From Streptomyces fagopyri (GTDB lineage: Bacteria; Actinomycetota; Actinomycetes; Streptomycetales; Streptomycetaceae), in assembly GCF_009498275.1 (NCBI RefSeq), contig NZ_CP045643.1, positions 5,022,001 to 5,086,000 on the forward strand: a DNA stretch of 64,000 nucleotides, in the 5' to 3' direction. Position 1 is the stretch's first letter. Each line of letters opens with the position of its first letter. A program made the position numbers and the translations under genes. This document shows positions 9,439 through 19,308 of the stretch, piece after piece. A model generated the notes under the pieces. It made no database searches. It saw only the letters and a program-made list of their open reading frames with translations, and was not told where the DNA came from.

Positions 9439-9478
9439 GGCCGCAGGTCAGGCCGTACGTACGGCCTGACCTGCGGCC
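9439..9478. terminator. perfect 40-bp palindrome, likely terminator
   Basis: Two perfectly complementary 20-base arms meet with no spacer (left arm GGCCGCAGGTCAGGCCGTAC). In RNA this folds into a very stable hairpin just after the ABC transporter stop. No T-run follows, which is common for streptomycete terminators. A binding site for a dimeric protein is possible but less likely at this length. Confidence 0.75.
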
Positions 9479-9751
9479 ACGCCGTCGTGACACTCACCGT
9501 CATGACACTCGGCGTCGTGGCGCTCACCCTCGTGGCGCTCACCCTCGTCCCGCTCGGCGCCGCCGCGCCGTCCGGGCGGTGTCCGCGCCCGCGTCCGCTT
9601 CCGGCGGGGGAGGTGACGATGCGACATCGTGCGCGGCCACGGGACGAACGGATCGAACGCGGCCCGGGAACCCGGCGTCACAGGTGTGGCGCGGCCTTCG
9701 GGCCGTACCGCACGAGCTCCGTTCGCCGACGTCAGTCCCTGGGGGGACCCC
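9479..9751. other. gene-free stretch with 18-base repeats
   Basis: Bases 9486-9560 hold three to four imperfect 18-base repeats of the type CTCGTGGCGCTCACC. The remainder up to 9740 shows no convincing frame. A GGGGGGA ribosome-binding site ends the region just before the lipoprotein start. Confidence 0.5.
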
Positions 9752-10660
9752 ATGCGTACGAAGACCACGCGCACCGTCCGACTGCCTCTCACGCTCGCCT
9801 TCCTCAGCGCCGCGGCCGGCGCCGTCGCGGGATGCGGAGGCGCCGAGGCCGGTGGCCACGGCGCGGAATCGCGTCGGCAAGCCCGTGCCCGCCAGGTCGC
9901 CGAGGCCTGGGACGGATCCGGGGCGGCACGGACATGGCGCGCCGGCTACCACCCGATGGGGGACGCGGTGCAGCCGCCCGAGGGCGGCTTCCGCGCGGGC
10001 GCCGACACCCGCGCCTTCACGACGCAGAACTTCGTCCTGCGCGGCACGCTTCCCGCTGCCGGGCGGAAGCCGGGCGAGGTGAGGTGGAAGAGCGGAGCCC
10101 CGCTCACCCTGCCGCTGGCACAGGCGCGCGAGGCGTACGAGTCCGTGGCCCGCGGGGGCAATGACGGTCCCCGGCTGACCGTGACCGGGGCGCGGCCGGG
10201 CCGGATGACGGTGGCCACCAGCCGCGGTCCGGCGACGGTCCCGGCCTGGCTGTTCACCCTGGAGGGGTACGACACTCCGCTCAGGCGGGCCGCCGTCGCC
10301 CCCTCGACCCTCCCCGGGCCCCCGATCGGACCGGCGCGGGGGGTGCCGGCGAGTGAACTGGAGGGCCTCGCCGGGCTGGTCGAGGTCTCCGGCGACGGCC
10401 GGTCGGTCACCGTGGCGGCCGGGCACGGGGCCTGTGACGATGGGCCCGTCGTGCACGTGCTGGAGACCGGGGGCAGCGTCGTGCTGTCCGCCTTCGTCAC
10501 CGGGACGCGGGAAGGCTCCTGCACCGGCGAGACGCGGCGCCAGGAGGTGACGGTGCGACTGGCCGGGCGGCTCGGCGACCGCGTCCTCCTGGACGCCTTC
10601 ACGGGCCGGCCCGTGCCCTACGGGGAGCCGGGCGGGCTCTCGCCGAGCCGGAGCCGGTGA
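9752..10660 (+). CDS. putative lipoprotein
   Basis: The 302 residues begin with a basic, then hydrophobic signal sequence ending in the lipobox-like AVAGC, so the protein is probably lipid-anchored through Cys28 outside the membrane. The rest is soluble, with two further cysteines (GACDD and GSCTG) that could form a disulfide. ATG 9752 is chosen for its GGGGGGA ribosome-binding site; extending upstream would bury the signal sequence. No enzymatic motif was recognised. Convergent with the histidine kinase gene. Confidence 0.75.
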   Translation: MRTKTTRTVRLPLTLAFLSAAAGAVAGCGGAEAGGHGAESRRQARARQVAEAWDGSGAARTWRAGYHPMGDAVQPPEGGFRAGADTRAFTTQNFVLRGTLPAAGRKPGEVRWKSGAPLTLPLAQAREAYESVARGGNDGPRLTVTGARPGRMTVATSRGPATVPAWLFTLEGYDTPLRRAAVAPSTLPGPPIGPARGVPASELEGLAGLVEVSGDGRSVTVAAGHGACDDGPVVHVLETGGSVVLSAFVTGTREGSCTGETRRQEVTVRLAGRLGDRVLLDAFTGRPVPYGEPGGLSPSRSR

Positions 10661-10785
10661 CGCCGCGGTCCGGGCCGGGACGCAGGGCCGTGACCGGGTC
10701 GGTGACCAGCCTGCCGCGGCCGTGAACAGGATCGTGACCAGCCTGCCGCGGCAGGCGCACGGCACCGTGAACGGTCTGCCGCGGT

Positions 10786-10821
10786 CGTTCCCCGACCGCT
10801 ACCCGGCCTGGTCGGGGAACG
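10786..10821. terminator. bidirectional hairpin between convergent genes
   Basis: A perfect 12-bp stem (CGTTCCCCGACC and its complement) encloses a 12-base loop. It overlaps the last codons of the histidine kinase gene, whose stop is at 10799. A perfect 14-base palindrome CCTGCCGCGGCAGG lies just upstream at 10742-10755. Confidence 0.7.
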
Positions 10822-12283
10822 TTTCCGGCGGCGGTGTCGGCGCACCCGGCAGCCGTACCGTCACCACGGTGCCGCCGCCCTCGGCGGGTCGCAGGGACAC
10901 CTCGCCGCCCGCCTGCTGCACCGTGCGCGCCACTATCGACAGGCCCAGACCCGAGCCGGGGAGGGCGCGGGCGGACGGGGAACGCCAGAAGCGGTCGAAG
11001 ACGTGCGGGAGGTCGTCGACCGGGATGCCGGGACCGTGGTCGCGCACGGACAGCTCGCCGTCCTTGAGGACGACGTCGACGGCCTCGCCGTCCGGGCTGA
11101 ACTTCACCGCGTTGTCGAGGATGTTGACGACGGCGCGCTCCAGCGCGGTGGGCTCCGCCCGGACGTACCAGGGCTGGAGGTCCGCCGTGATCGTCAGCTC
11201 GGGTCCGCGCAGCCGCGCGCGGCGCAGGGCCGCCTCGACCGTGTCCTGGAGCGGGACCGTCACCACGGTGTTCGCCTGCTGGCCGGCGTCCGAACGCGAC
11301 AGTTCCTGCAGATCGCCGATGAGCGAGGCCAGTTCGGTCATCTGGGCCTTGACGGAGGCGAGGAGTGCCTTGCGGTCGGCCGGGGGGATCGGGCGGCCCG
11401 TCTCCTCGCTGCGGGTGAGGAGCTCTATGTTCGTACGGAGGGAGGTCAGGGGCGTACGGAGTTCGTGGCCGGCGTCCGCGATGAGCTGCTGCTGCAGCTC
11501 GCGGGAGTTGGCCAGCGCGGACGTCATCGAGTTGAAGGAGCGGGTGAGGCGGGCGACCTCGTCCTCGTTGTCCTCCTCGACCGGGATGCGGAGGGAGAGG
11601 TCCTCGGTGCGGGCCACGTGCTCCACGGCCTCGGTGAGCTTGTCCACGGGACGCAGGCCCGCGCGGGCGACCGCCAGACCCGCCGCGCCGGCGCCGACCA
11701 CACCGATCCCGGAGACCAGGAGCAGGACGAGGGCCAGGTCGTTCAGGGTGGACTGGGTGCTCTTGAGGGGAACGGCCACGACATAGGCGCGGTCGCTGTA
11801 CAACACCGTGGTGCCGGGGGGTTCGCCGGGAAAGTTCCTCACGATGAGCGGCATCGTCAGGACCCGTACGTCGTTGCCCTTGCTGTCGGTCCCGTTGCGC
11901 GGGGTGGTCTGGTTGAACTGCGGGCGTGGGTGTTTGGCCACGGCCTTGTCGCCGTCGGTGACCCGCACCGAGCCCGCCGAGAAATCGTAGACGCAGACGG
12001 TTCCGCCCGAGTTGATCACCTGGGCGTAGTCGTCGAAGCGTCCGTGCATGCCGCTGTTGTCGCTGCCCGGTTCCTTGCTGCAGTCGTTGAGGACGACCTG
12101 GACCAGGGCGTACTGCTGGGGCTGCCTCTGGTCCTGGAGGTACTTGTCGATCTCGTCGTACAGCTTCCCCCGCACGATGAACCAGCAGGTCACCGAGACC
12201 GCCGCCACCCCGAACGCCACCGCCGCCGCCACCAGCAGCGCCAGCCGGGAACGGATCGGCAGGGAGCGGAACCGTCTGATCAC
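10799..12283 (-). CDS. sensor histidine kinase (MprB/TcrY-like)
   Basis: This 494-residue membrane kinase pairs with the response regulator whose stop overlaps its ATG by 4 bases. Helices at about 14-36 and 183-206 bracket an extracytoplasmic sensor domain of about 150 residues. A HAMP domain follows (about 207-260), then the dimerisation domain with phospho-acceptor His273 in HELRTPL, and an ATPase domain with N-box [10 protein letters not shown]1 DHGPGIP and G2 GSGLGLSIV. The adjacent HtrA-like protease suggests a cell-envelope stress role, as for MprAB; that is inference. Confidence 0.93.
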   Translation of the reverse strand: MIRRFRSLPIRSRLALLVAAAVAFGVAAVSVTCWFIVRGKLYDEIDKYLQDQRQPQQYALVQVVLNDCSKEPGSDNSGMHGRFDDYAQVINSGGTVCVYDFSAGSVRVTDGDKAVAKHPRPQFNQTTPRNGTDSKGNDVRVLTMPLIVRNFPGEPPGTTVLYSDRAYVVAVPLKSTQSTLNDLALVLLLVSGIGVVGAGAAGLAVARAGLRPVDKLTEAVEHVARTEDLSLRIPVEEDNEDEVARLTRSFNSMTSALANSRELQQQLIADAGHELRTPLTSLRTNIELLTRSEETGRPIPPADRKALLASVKAQMTELASLIGDLQELSRSDAGQQANTVVTVPLQDTVEAALRRARLRGPELTITADLQPWYVRAEPTALERAVVNILDNAVKFSPDGEAVDVVLKDGELSVRDHGPGIPVDDLPHVFDRFWRSPSARALPGSGLGLSIVARTVQQAGGEVSLRPAEGGGTVVTVRLPGAPTPPPETFPDQAG

Positions 12284-13011
12284 TCCGCGCCGCCCGAGCG
12301 GAGCACGTAGCCGACCCCTCGCACCGTGTGCACGAGCCGCGGCTCACCACCCGCCTCGGTCTTGCGGCGCAGGTACATGACGTACACGTCGAGGGAGTTG
12401 GAGGACGGCTCGAAGTCGAAGCCCCAGACGGCCTTCAGGATCTGCTCGCGGGTGAGGACCTGGCGCGGGTGCGCGAGGAACATCTCCAGGAGGGTGAACT
12501 CGGTGCGGGTCAGCTCCACGGCCCGGCCCGACCGGGTGACCTCGCGCGTCGCGAGGTCCATCCGCAGGTCGCCGAAGGTGAGCGCGTCCTCGTCGGGGGC
12601 GGCACCCGCCGTCGCCGCGTACGAACTGCGCCGCAGCAGGGCCCGGACCCGGGCGAACAGCTCGTCCAGTTCGAAGGGCTTGACCAGGTAGTCGTCGGCG
12701 CCCGCGTCGAGGCCGGTCACCCGGTCCCCGACCGTGTCGCGGGCCGTCAGCATGAGGATGGGGGTCGTCGTGCCGGCTCCGCGCATCCGGCGGGCGGCCG
12801 TCAGCCCGTCCATGCGGGGCATCTGGATGTCCAGGACGACCAGCTCGGGCTGGTAGGCGGTCGCCTTCTCCAGCGCGTCCGCGCCGTCGACCGCGACCTC
12901 GGTGTCGTACCCCTCGAAGGCGAGGCTGCGCTGGAGTGCTTCGCGCACCGCGGGCTCGTCGTCGACGATCAGGATGCGCTGGGGTTCACGGTCGCCTTCG
13001 GCGGGGCTCAT
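12280..13011 (-). CDS. OmpR-family response regulator
   Basis: The 243 residues hold a receiver domain with the acidic pair Asp17-Asp18, phospho-acceptor Asp61 ([12 protein letters not shown]), the switch Thr and Lys111 (YLVKPFEL), and a C-terminal winged-helix DNA-binding domain with the typical [21 protein letters not shown] ending. It forms an operon with the overlapping histidine kinase gene, and likely targets include the protease gene directly upstream. The phosphorylation site is intact, in contrast to the receiver at 29465. Confidence 0.95.
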   Translation of the reverse strand: MSPAEGDREPQRILIVDDEPAVREALQRSLAFEGYDTEVAVDGADALEKATAYQPELVVLDIQMPRMDGLTAARRMRGAGTTTPILMLTARDTVGDRVTGLDAGADDYLVKPFELDELFARVRALLRRSSYAATAGAAPDEDALTFGDLRMDLATREVTRSGRAVELTRTEFTLLEMFLAHPRQVLTREQILKAVWGFDFEPSSNSLDVYVMYLRRKTEAGGEPRLVHTVRGVGYVLRSGGAE

Positions 13012-13170
13012 GGGCGGGAGTCCTCGGGTGCGGTGGGGTGGAGGGTCTGACGGCCTTCAGCGTCGCACGTTTCCGGGCGGGGGCGGAAAGGATCAGCGGG
13101 GGAAGAACCGTCTCAGCCGGTGGGAAAAGGCTCAGACGTGGAGGGAGCGGCCCGTACCGCCGTGAAGGGT

Positions 13171-13410
13171 TCAGCCCGGCAGTGCGCTGAGCCTGCTCAG
13201 CGGGACCTTGCGGCGGTGCGGACGGGTGGCGGGGGTGCGCAGGCCCATCAGCTGCGGGACGGCGGCCGGCGGGAGCGCCACCTCGGGCGCCCGCGGCACC
13301 GGCAGGTGCAGTTCGCGTGCCACGGCGAGGGCCAGGTCGAGCCCGGCCGGATCGCGGCCCTCGCGGGAGTGCGCGACCGGGGAAATCCGAGAGATCCGCT
13401 TCCTGATCAT
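13171..13410 (-). CDS. small hypothetical protein between regulator and protease genes
   Basis: This 79-residue frame starts MIRKRISRISP and has a near-perfect ribosome-binding site, AGGAGG, 5 bases before the ATG. It is Arg/Pro-rich with the phrase GRDPAGLDLALAVARELHL, which looks like an amphipathic helix. No membrane segment or signal peptide is seen. It lies between a two-component system and an HtrA-like protease on the same strand, so it may share their regulation. No family recognised. Confidence 0.6.
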   Translation of the reverse strand: MIRKRISRISPVAHSREGRDPAGLDLALAVARELHLPVPRAPEVALPPAAVPQLMGLRTPATRPHRRKVPLSRLSALPG

Positions 13411-13470
13411 GTCGACCTCCTGGGTGTGCCGTCCTGTTGCTGTTCCGTCGTCGGCCGGTGTCGGCTGACG

Positions 13471-14670
13471 TCAGTTGTCGGAGCCGCCGGCCCGCAGGTT
13501 CGCCAGGTCGGCCTTGACGGTGTTGATCGGGATGGCGAAGCCGAGGCCCACGCTGCCCGCCGCCGACGAGCTGGACGAGGAGTCCGAAGCCGCCGAGTAC
13601 ATCGCGGAGTTGATGCCGACGATGTTGCCGTTCATGTCGATCAGCGCGCCGCCGGAGTTGCCGGGGTTCAGGGACGCGTCGGTCTGGATCGCCTTGTACG
13701 TGGTGGTCGAGGAGCCGGTGTCGCCGTTGAACTGGCGGCCGCCGAAGGAGAACGGCCACTGATCGCCGCCGCCCTGCTGTTGCTGCCGGCCCTGGCTCTC
13801 GTCGGTGGAGACGGTCACGTCCCGGTCGAGGGCCGAGACGATGCCGCTGGTGACGGTGCCGGTCAGCCCCTCGGGGGAGCCGATCGCGACGACGTCGTCG
13901 CCGACCTGGACGCCGTCGGAGTTGCCGAGCGTGGCGACCTTCAGACCGGAGGGCGCGGCGGCCAGCTCGATGAGCGCGAGGTCCTTCTTGCTGTCGGTGC
14001 CGACGACCTTCGCGGTGTAGGACTTGCCGTCGTGCAGCTGCACCTTGATCGCGGAGGCACCCGAGACGACGTGGTTGTTGGTGACGATCTCGCCGCCGGA
14101 CGTGATGATCACGCCCGAACCGGTGGACGAGCCGGCGTTCGAGGTCGCGCTGACCTCGACGATGCTGGGGCTGACCGCCTGGGCGACCCCGGCGACGGTA
14201 CCCCTCTTGGCGGTGGGCACCACGGTGGTGCTGGTGCTGCTGCTGGACGCGGTGTCCTTGCCGGTCAGCTCCTGGATGCCGTACGCGGTGCCACCCCCGA
14301 TGGCGGCGGCGACGATCGCGACCGCGGCGACCAGGGCCAGCGAACCCCTCGCGGGCTTCTTCCGCGCGGGCCCGGGCGGCACGGGGACCGCGGAGAACAC
14401 CGCGGTGGAACCGGCCGGCGGCCCGGGGTGTCCCGGGTGGGCGCCGCCGCCATGGTGACCGCCGGCCGCGCCGCCGCCCTCCTGACCGGAGCCCGGCCAC
14501 ACGGTGGTGCCCGGTTCGGCGGCGACCGGCGGGACCGGTGCGTACGCCGGCGGGGCCGGCCACTCGGGGTTCACCGGAGAGGGGGCGGAGACAGGCTGCT
14601 GCTGGAGGTACGGGGACTGGTGGTCGTCGCCCTGGGGATACTCGCCGCTGCGGCGGAAGCTCTCGGTCAT
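13471..14670 (-). CDS. membrane-anchored HtrA/DegP-like serine protease lacking PDZ
   Basis: The 399 residues have a Pro/Gly/His-rich cytoplasmic tail (1-105), one membrane helix (about 110-132), a Ser/Thr linker and an extracytoplasmic trypsin-like domain with the triad His200 (TNNHV), Asp230 (KKDLALI) and Ser339 (NPGNSGGAL). It ends straight after the protease domain, so the PDZ domain of classical HtrA is absent. ATG 14670 follows GGGAG; ATG 14694 with AGGGAG is also possible. It likely degrades misfolded exported proteins under control of the neighbouring two-component system; that link is inferred. Confidence 0.9.
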   Translation of the reverse strand: MTESFRRSGEYPQGDDHQSPYLQQQPVSAPSPVNPEWPAPPAYAPVPPVAAEPGTTVWPGSGQEGGGAAGGHHGGGAHPGHPGPPAGSTAVFSAVPVPPGPARKKPARGSLALVAAVAIVAAAIGGGTAYGIQELTGKDTASSSSTSTTVVPTAKRGTVAGVAQAVSPSIVEVSATSNAGSSTGSGVIITSGGEIVTNNHVVSGASAIKVQLHDGKSYTAKVVGTDSKKDLALIELAAAPSGLKVATLGNSDGVQVGDDVVAIGSPEGLTGTVTSGIVSALDRDVTVSTDESQGRQQQQGGGDQWPFSFGGRQFNGDTGSSTTTYKAIQTDASLNPGNSGGALIDMNGNIVGINSAMYSAASDSSSSSSAAGSVGLGFAIPINTVKADLANLRAGGSDN

Positions 14671-15039
14671 GACATGAGACTCCCGCGCGATCATGAGAGC
14701 TCCCTGAGTCCCCGCTGAGAAGCCCGACAGAACCTCGTATGCCCGATATAAAGGCGCCGGGACTCCGCACGTGCCGGGGAAACAACAGGTTGCGCCGGGG
14801 TGATGCCATGGAATGCGTCGGACGAATATTCGAATACCTGCTGTGTAGTACATGTGTTCTGGGGCGGGTGGGGCCTACGATCACCGCGCCGGAGGGGGGC
14901 TCCGCGGTGGTGCCTGAATCGACGCAGGCGGTTGGTCGGCCATGGCCGTGACCGCTGTCGTCGGTCGGGTCGGTGCGTCGTATGCCCTTCTCGGGCCACT
15001 CACGTCATGACCCACCCGCACCCATCCCAGGAGCCCTGA
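14671..15039. other. divergent promoter region between two protease genes
   Basis: This 370-base gap holds the promoters of the HtrA-like protease (minus) and the trypsin-like protease (plus). It is A/T-richer around 14800-14860, where promoter elements are likely. AGGAG precedes the GTG at 15040. No clear operator palindrome was found. Confidence 0.5.
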
Positions 15040-16785
15040 GTGATACGTGCTCTGCGCGACCGCTGGAGACGCCCCGTCACGGCGTTGCCCACGGCCGCTC
15101 TCGCGCTGGCGCTGACCTGCGCCGGCGCCTTCGCGGCGCAGCCCGCCCAGGCGGCGGACGGACCGTCGCTGCCGGACGTCGGCCAGGCGCAGCCCGCGAA
15201 GCCGACCGTCTCCGACAAGGAGCTGCGCCACCGGGTCGCCGAGGCCGTCAAGGACCAGGCGACCCCCGCGACGAGCCCCAAGAAGACGCCGTTCATCATC
15301 GGCGGCACCCCGACGACCATCTCCTCCGCGCCGTGGATGGTCCAGCTCTCCTACTACGACAGCGCGGCCGGCACCGGCTACTTCTGCGGCGGCACCCTCG
15401 TCGCCCCGAACAAGGTGCTGACGGCCGCCCACTGCGTCTCCGGCCTGAACTGGGTCAAGAACGGCGCGGTGGTGGCCGGTGCCACCGGTCTGCTGGACGA
15501 CACGTCCGGCACGGTCGCGGGCGTCTACCGCCAGTGGAACCACCCGCACTACAACAGCGACACCGTGCAGAACGACATCGCGGTCCTCACCCTGGACCGT
15601 CCGCTGGAGCAGCAGTGGCAGCGGCTGGTGGCCGCCGGCGACAGCGCCTCCTACAAGGCGGGCAACTCCGCCACCGTCTACGGCTGGGGCCTGACCTCGG
15701 GCGCCGACGGTGCCGACCTGTCGGCCACGCTGCGCAAGGTCGACCTGCCGCTGGTCGCCGACTCCACCTGCAACAGTGCGATGCGGACGGTCCTCGGCGG
15801 GGACTACTTCGTCGAGGGCTCGATGTTCTGCGCGGGCACCCCGGCCACCGGCACCGACGAGGGCACCAAGAGCCCCTGCAACGGTGACTCCGGCGGTCCG
15901 GTGATCGTCGGCGGCAAGGTCGTCGGCATCGTCTCGTGGGGTGTCGCGGGCTGCACCGCGAAGGGCGCCTACCCCGTCTTCACCAAGGTGTCCTCGTACA
16001 CCTGGGCCGCGCAGCCGCGCATCGACGACGCGGACCTGAGCTTCGACGGCAAGGCCGACCTGCTGGAGCGCACCCCCTCCGGGGGCCTGTTCGAGCAGGA
16101 CAGCAAGGGCACCTCGCTGGCCACGCGCGCCTACCAGGGTGCCAACTGGCAGTACGCCAGCTGGGTCCTGCAGGCCGACCTGGACCGGGACTTCTTCCAG
16201 GACCTGATCGAGCGTGACAAGACCGACGGCAAGCTCTACCGCAGCTACCTGAACCACAGCACGGACGAGTTCGAGTGGATGCAGATCACCTCGGTGTGGG
16301 GCGGCTACAAGTCGTACGCCATCCCCGGTGACATGACGGGTGACGCCCGCCCCGACCTGGTCGCGGTGGACGCCGACGGCTCGGTCTACCTCTACCCGGG
16401 CAAGGGCAACGGCGAGTTCTACGGCCGCGTCAAGGTCGTCGACAAGGCCTGGAAGAACGTCAAGATCTTCGGTCACGGCGACCTGTCCGGCGACGGCCGC
16501 GCCGACCTGCTGGTCCGCAACAGCTCCGGCACCCTGTACCTCTACCGGGGCACGCAGGTCGAGCACACCCCGTGGTCGGCGCGGATCCAGGCCCGTACGG
16601 GCTGGAACTTCACCTCGTACGTCTCCAACGGCGACGTCACGGGCGACGGCATCGCCGATGTCATCACCCGCGACTCGGGCGGCACGCTCTGGCTCTACCC
16701 CGGCACCAACAAGGCCTCCAGCGACCTCTTCGGTTCGCGCAAGAGCCTCGGCACCGGCTTCAACCAGTACAACCTGCTGTTCTAG
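15040..16785 (+). CDS. secreted trypsin-like serine protease with FG-GAP/VCBS repeats
   Basis: The 581 residues begin with a signal peptide (about 1-39, ending AQA). A propeptide precedes the mature start IIGGTP near residue 86. The chymotrypsin-fold domain has His131 (TAAHC), Asp179 (NDIAVL) and Ser284 (GDSGGP). After about residue 335 come FG-GAP/VCBS beta-propeller-like repeats, with Asp-rich turns such as DMTGDARPDL, DLSGDGRADL and DVTGDGIADV that would bind calcium. GTG 15040 follows AGGAG. It is an exported protease, with the propeller perhaps targeting a substrate or the wall. A strong terminator follows. Confidence 0.93.
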   Translation: MIRALRDRWRRPVTALPTAALALALTCAGAFAAQPAQAADGPSLPDVGQAQPAKPTVSDKELRHRVAEAVKDQATPATSPKKTPFIIGGTPTTISSAPWMVQLSYYDSAAGTGYFCGGTLVAPNKVLTAAHCVSGLNWVKNGAVVAGATGLLDDTSGTVAGVYRQWNHPHYNSDTVQNDIAVLTLDRPLEQQWQRLVAAGDSASYKAGNSATVYGWGLTSGADGADLSATLRKVDLPLVADSTCNSAMRTVLGGDYFVEGSMFCAGTPATGTDEGTKSPCNGDSGGPVIVGGKVVGIVSWGVAGCTAKGAYPVFTKVSSYTWAAQPRIDDADLSFDGKADLLERTPSGGLFEQDSKGTSLATRAYQGANWQYASWVLQADLDRDFFQDLIERDKTDGKLYRSYLNHSTDEFEWMQITSVWGGYKSYAIPGDMTGDARPDLVAVDADGSVYLYPGKGNGEFYGRVKVVDKAWKNVKIFGHGDLSGDGRADLLVRNSSGTLYLYRGTQVEHTPWSARIQARTGWNFTSYVSNGDVTGDGIADVITRDSGGTLWLYPGTNKASSDLFGSRKSLGTGFNQYNLLF

Positions 16786-16806
16786 TCGATAGGTCGGCAG
16801 GACAGA

Positions 16807-16839
16807 CACGTCGGCCCCGCTATCCGCGGGGCCGACGTG
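16807..16839. terminator. terminator after the secreted protease
   Basis: A perfect 14-bp stem (CACGTCGGCCCCGC and its complement) has a 5-base loop, and CGTTT follows. It lies 21 bases after the protease stop. Confidence 0.88.
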
Positions 16840-16926
16840 CCGTTTCGGCCCGTACTCGTAGGCCCGTACTCGTCGGCCCGTGGCGGGGCCGGTTCCCGGG
16901 GCCGCCTCAAGGGACTCGTCCTCAAG

Positions 16927-17020
16927 CGCCGGACGGGCTGAGAACACCTGGACGGCCCGAAAACACCTGCCCCGGGCGTCGGCCTTTCAGCGAGGGCGCG
17001 CACCCTCAGCCCGTCCGGCG
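16927..17020. repeat. 16-bp inverted repeat in a gene-free region
   Basis: CGCCGGACGGGCTGAG at 16927-16942 recurs as its exact reverse complement at 17005-17020. I recall this kind of sequence (CTCAAGCGCCGGACGGGCTGA) as a frequent intergenic element in Streptomyces genomes. The rest of 16840-17105 is G/C-rich spacer with short GGCCCGTACTCGT repeats near 16850-16880 and no gene. Confidence 0.6.
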
Positions 17021-17105
17021 TCCGGGGACGGCCCTTCGGGCGGGGGCGGGGGTCCAACGGGCGCGGCGCCCCTGGCGGGGGCCGGCCGCAGCCGGGCCCG
17101 TGGGC

Positions 17106-18128
17106 TCACACGCAGCCGCAGGACCGCCGCAGCACCAGCCGGGACGGAAACACCTTCAGCCGCTCGCGCCGCGATCCCGCGACCCGCAGCCCGTCGTCCA
17201 GTACGAGATCCACCGCCGCCCGGGCCATCGCCGAACGGTCGGACGCGATCGTCGTCAGCGGCGGATCCGTCAGCGCGGCTTCCTTGACGTCGTCGAAGCC
17301 GGCCACGGCCAGCTCCCCCGGCACGTCGATGCGCAGCTCACGGGCGGCGCGCAGCACGCCGATCGCCTGGTCGTCGGTGGAGCAGAAGATGGCGGGCGGC
17401 CGGTGCGGTCCGGCGAGGATCTGCAGGCCCACCTGGTACGCGTCGTAGCGGTTGTAGGGGGCCTCGAAGAGCCGGCCCTCGGTGGGGATGCCGGCCTCCT
17501 GCATGGCGCGCCGCCAGCCCTCGACGTGGTCGGAGACCGGGTCGCCGACGACGGGGGTCTCCGCGATGCCGCCGAGGCAGGCCACGTAGTCGTAGCCGTG
17601 TTCGAGCAGGTGGCGGGTGGCGAGCTGGGCGCCGCCGATGTCGTCGGTGACCACCGCCACGTCGTCGATCGCCTCGGGCCGTTCGTGCAGCAGCACGACG
17701 CGGGCGTCCCAGGCCTCGATCTCCGCGGCAGCGTTGTCATTGAGCGCGTGGCTGACGAGGATCAGGCCGGAGACCCGCATGCCGAGGAAGGCGCGCAGGT
17801 AGTGGACCTCGCGCTCGGCGATGTAGTCGGAGTTGCCGACCAGGACCATTTTCCCGCGCTCGGCCGCGGCCTGCTCGACGGCGTGCGCCATCTCGCCGAA
17901 GAAGGGCTGGCGCGCGTCCGGCACGATCAGGCCTATGAGCTCGGTCCGCCGCGACGCCATGGCCTGGGCGACCCGGTCGGGCCGGTACCCCAGCTCCTTG
18001 ATCGCGGCGAGAACGCGCTCGCGCGTGGCCGGGGCAACCGGCCTCGGTCCGTTGTTGATGACATAGCTGACGACGGCGGTGGAAGTACCCGCCAGTCGCG
18101 CCACATCGTCCCTCGTCACCTTGGCCAC
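17106..18128 (-). CDS. LacI-family transcriptional regulator
   Basis: The 340 residues start with a LacI helix-turn-helix (about 1-50, [24 protein letters not shown]). The hinge reads [21 protein letters not shown], and a periplasmic-binding-protein-like sensor domain follows. The natural ligand is unknown, and no sugar gene is adjacent to suggest one. The C-terminus ends in an unusual RRSCGCV with two cysteines. It lies 50 bases downstream of glnR on the same strand and may be read from its promoter. Confidence 0.92.
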   Translation of the reverse strand: MAKVTRDDVARLAGTSTAVVSYVINNGPRPVAPATRERVLAAIKELGYRPDRVAQAMASRRTELIGLIVPDARQPFFGEMAHAVEQAAAERGKMVLVGNSDYIAEREVHYLRAFLGMRVSGLILVSHALNDNAAAEIEAWDARVVLLHERPEAIDDVAVVTDDIGGAQLATRHLLEHGYDYVACLGGIAETPVVGDPVSDHVEGWRRAMQEAGIPTEGRLFEAPYNRYDAYQVGLQILAGPHRPPAIFCSTDDQAIGVLRAARELRIDVPGELAVAGFDDVKEAALTDPPLTTIASDRSAMARAAVDLVLDDGLRVAGSRRERLKVFPSRLVLRRSCGCV

Positions 18129-18178
18129 GCGCGGAGTCTACGCGGATGGACCCGCCTCTGGGCAGGGCGTACGGAGGC

Positions 18179-18970
18179 TTACCGGACCTCGGTTTTGGCC
18201 TCGACCGCGTGCGCGGCGCCGAGGTGCGCCGTCTCGTCCGCATCCGCCGCCTTTGGCTGTGCGGCCTTGGCCTTCGCCTCGTCCGCGGCCCGCTCCACCT
18301 TCTCCGGCGTAACGAATCGATAACCGACGTTCCGGACGGTTCCGATCAGCGACTCGTGCTCGGGGCCGAGCTTGGCGCGCAGCCGTCGTACGTGGACGTC
18401 GACCGTCCGCGTGCCGCCGAAGTAGTCGTAGCCCCAGACCTCCTGGAGCAGCTGTGCGCGGGTGAAGACCCGGCCCGGGTGCTGCGCGAGGTACTTGAGG
18501 AGCTCGAACTCCTTGAAGGTCAGGTCGAGGACCCGGCCCTTGAGCTTGGCGCTGTACGTCGCCTCGTCCACGGAGAGGTCGCCGTTGCGGATCTCCATGG
18601 GGGAGTCGTCGTTGACGATCTGCTGCCGGCCCATGGCGAGCCGCAGCCGGGCCTCGACCTCGGCCGGACCGGCGGTGTCGAGGAGAACGTCGTCGATGCC
18701 CCAGTCGGCGGTGACAGCCGCGAGACCGCCCTCCGTCACGACGAGGACGAGGGGACAGCCGGGTCCAGTCGAGCGCAGCAGCTGGCACAGGCTGCGCACC
18801 TGCGGGAGATCACGGCGGCCGTCGATCAGGATGACGTCGGCGCCAGGAGTGTCGACGAGGGCGGGGCCCTCCGCCGGAGCCACTCGCACGTTGTGCAGGA
18901 GCAGACCGAGAGCGGGCAGCACCTCCGTCGACGGCTGAAGGGCATTGGTCAGGAGCAGCAGAGAACTCAT
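18179..18970 (-). CDS. glnR: GlnR, global nitrogen-metabolism regulator
   Basis: This OmpR-like orphan regulator controls ammonium assimilation genes such as glnA and amtB in Streptomyces. The 263 residues have an atypical receiver (starts [20 protein letters not shown], with an incomplete acidic pocket), a winged-helix domain with [20 protein letters not shown] and [20 protein letters not shown], and a charged Ala/Lys/Glu-rich tail. I start at ATG 18970, because the upstream in-frame ATG runs through repeat-like spacer. No sensor kinase is adjacent, as usual for GlnR. Confidence 0.96.
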   Translation of the reverse strand: MSSLLLLTNALQPSTEVLPALGLLLHNVRVAPAEGPALVDTPGADVILIDGRRDLPQVRSLCQLLRSTGPGCPLVLVVTEGGLAAVTADWGIDDVLLDTAGPAEVEARLRLAMGRQQIVNDDSPMEIRNGDLSVDEATYSAKLKGRVLDLTFKEFELLKYLAQHPGRVFTRAQLLQEVWGYDYFGGTRTVDVHVRRLRAKLGPEHESLIGTVRNVGYRFVTPEKVERAADEAKAKAAQPKAADADETAHLGAAHAVEAKTEVR

Positions 18971-19308
18971 CGCGTCCCTCCCCCGGACTCCCGGCCTCGC
19001 TCGAGCAGGGGGGACCCCCATGCCTGGGTCGTCCTACGTTTGTGCACGGTTCGCTCGCCCATAACGTCTGGTTCCTCCTCGGTCCCTGTATGGGGGTACC
19101 TCCCACGCCCTCGGGGCGGTGGGGGAGTTTGCGGCACTGCTTCCTTGCTTTTCTTCCCCTGCGGCGCGGCTCCCGGTCCGAGGGAGTCGCCGTGCCTCCG
19201 TGGGCTTCGTACACCGGCGGTTTCCCGTTTCGTATACAACGCTTCAGAAAGCACAAAAGGACCCGGGGGCTTCACTGCCCGAGTCCTCTGCCCAGCAGAA
19301 TAGCCCAC
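18971..19308. other. divergent glnR / hydrolase region with streptomycete-type hairpin repeats
   Basis: Two sequences resemble common Streptomyces intergenic repeats: TCCCCCGGACTCCCGG to CAGGGGGGA at about 18979-19015, and GGGGGTACCTCCCACGCCC with a pairing GGGGGAG at about 19091-19130. The A/T-richer part at 19205-19265 probably carries the promoter of the hydrolase gene. Codon use argues against coding in this stretch. Confidence 0.5.
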
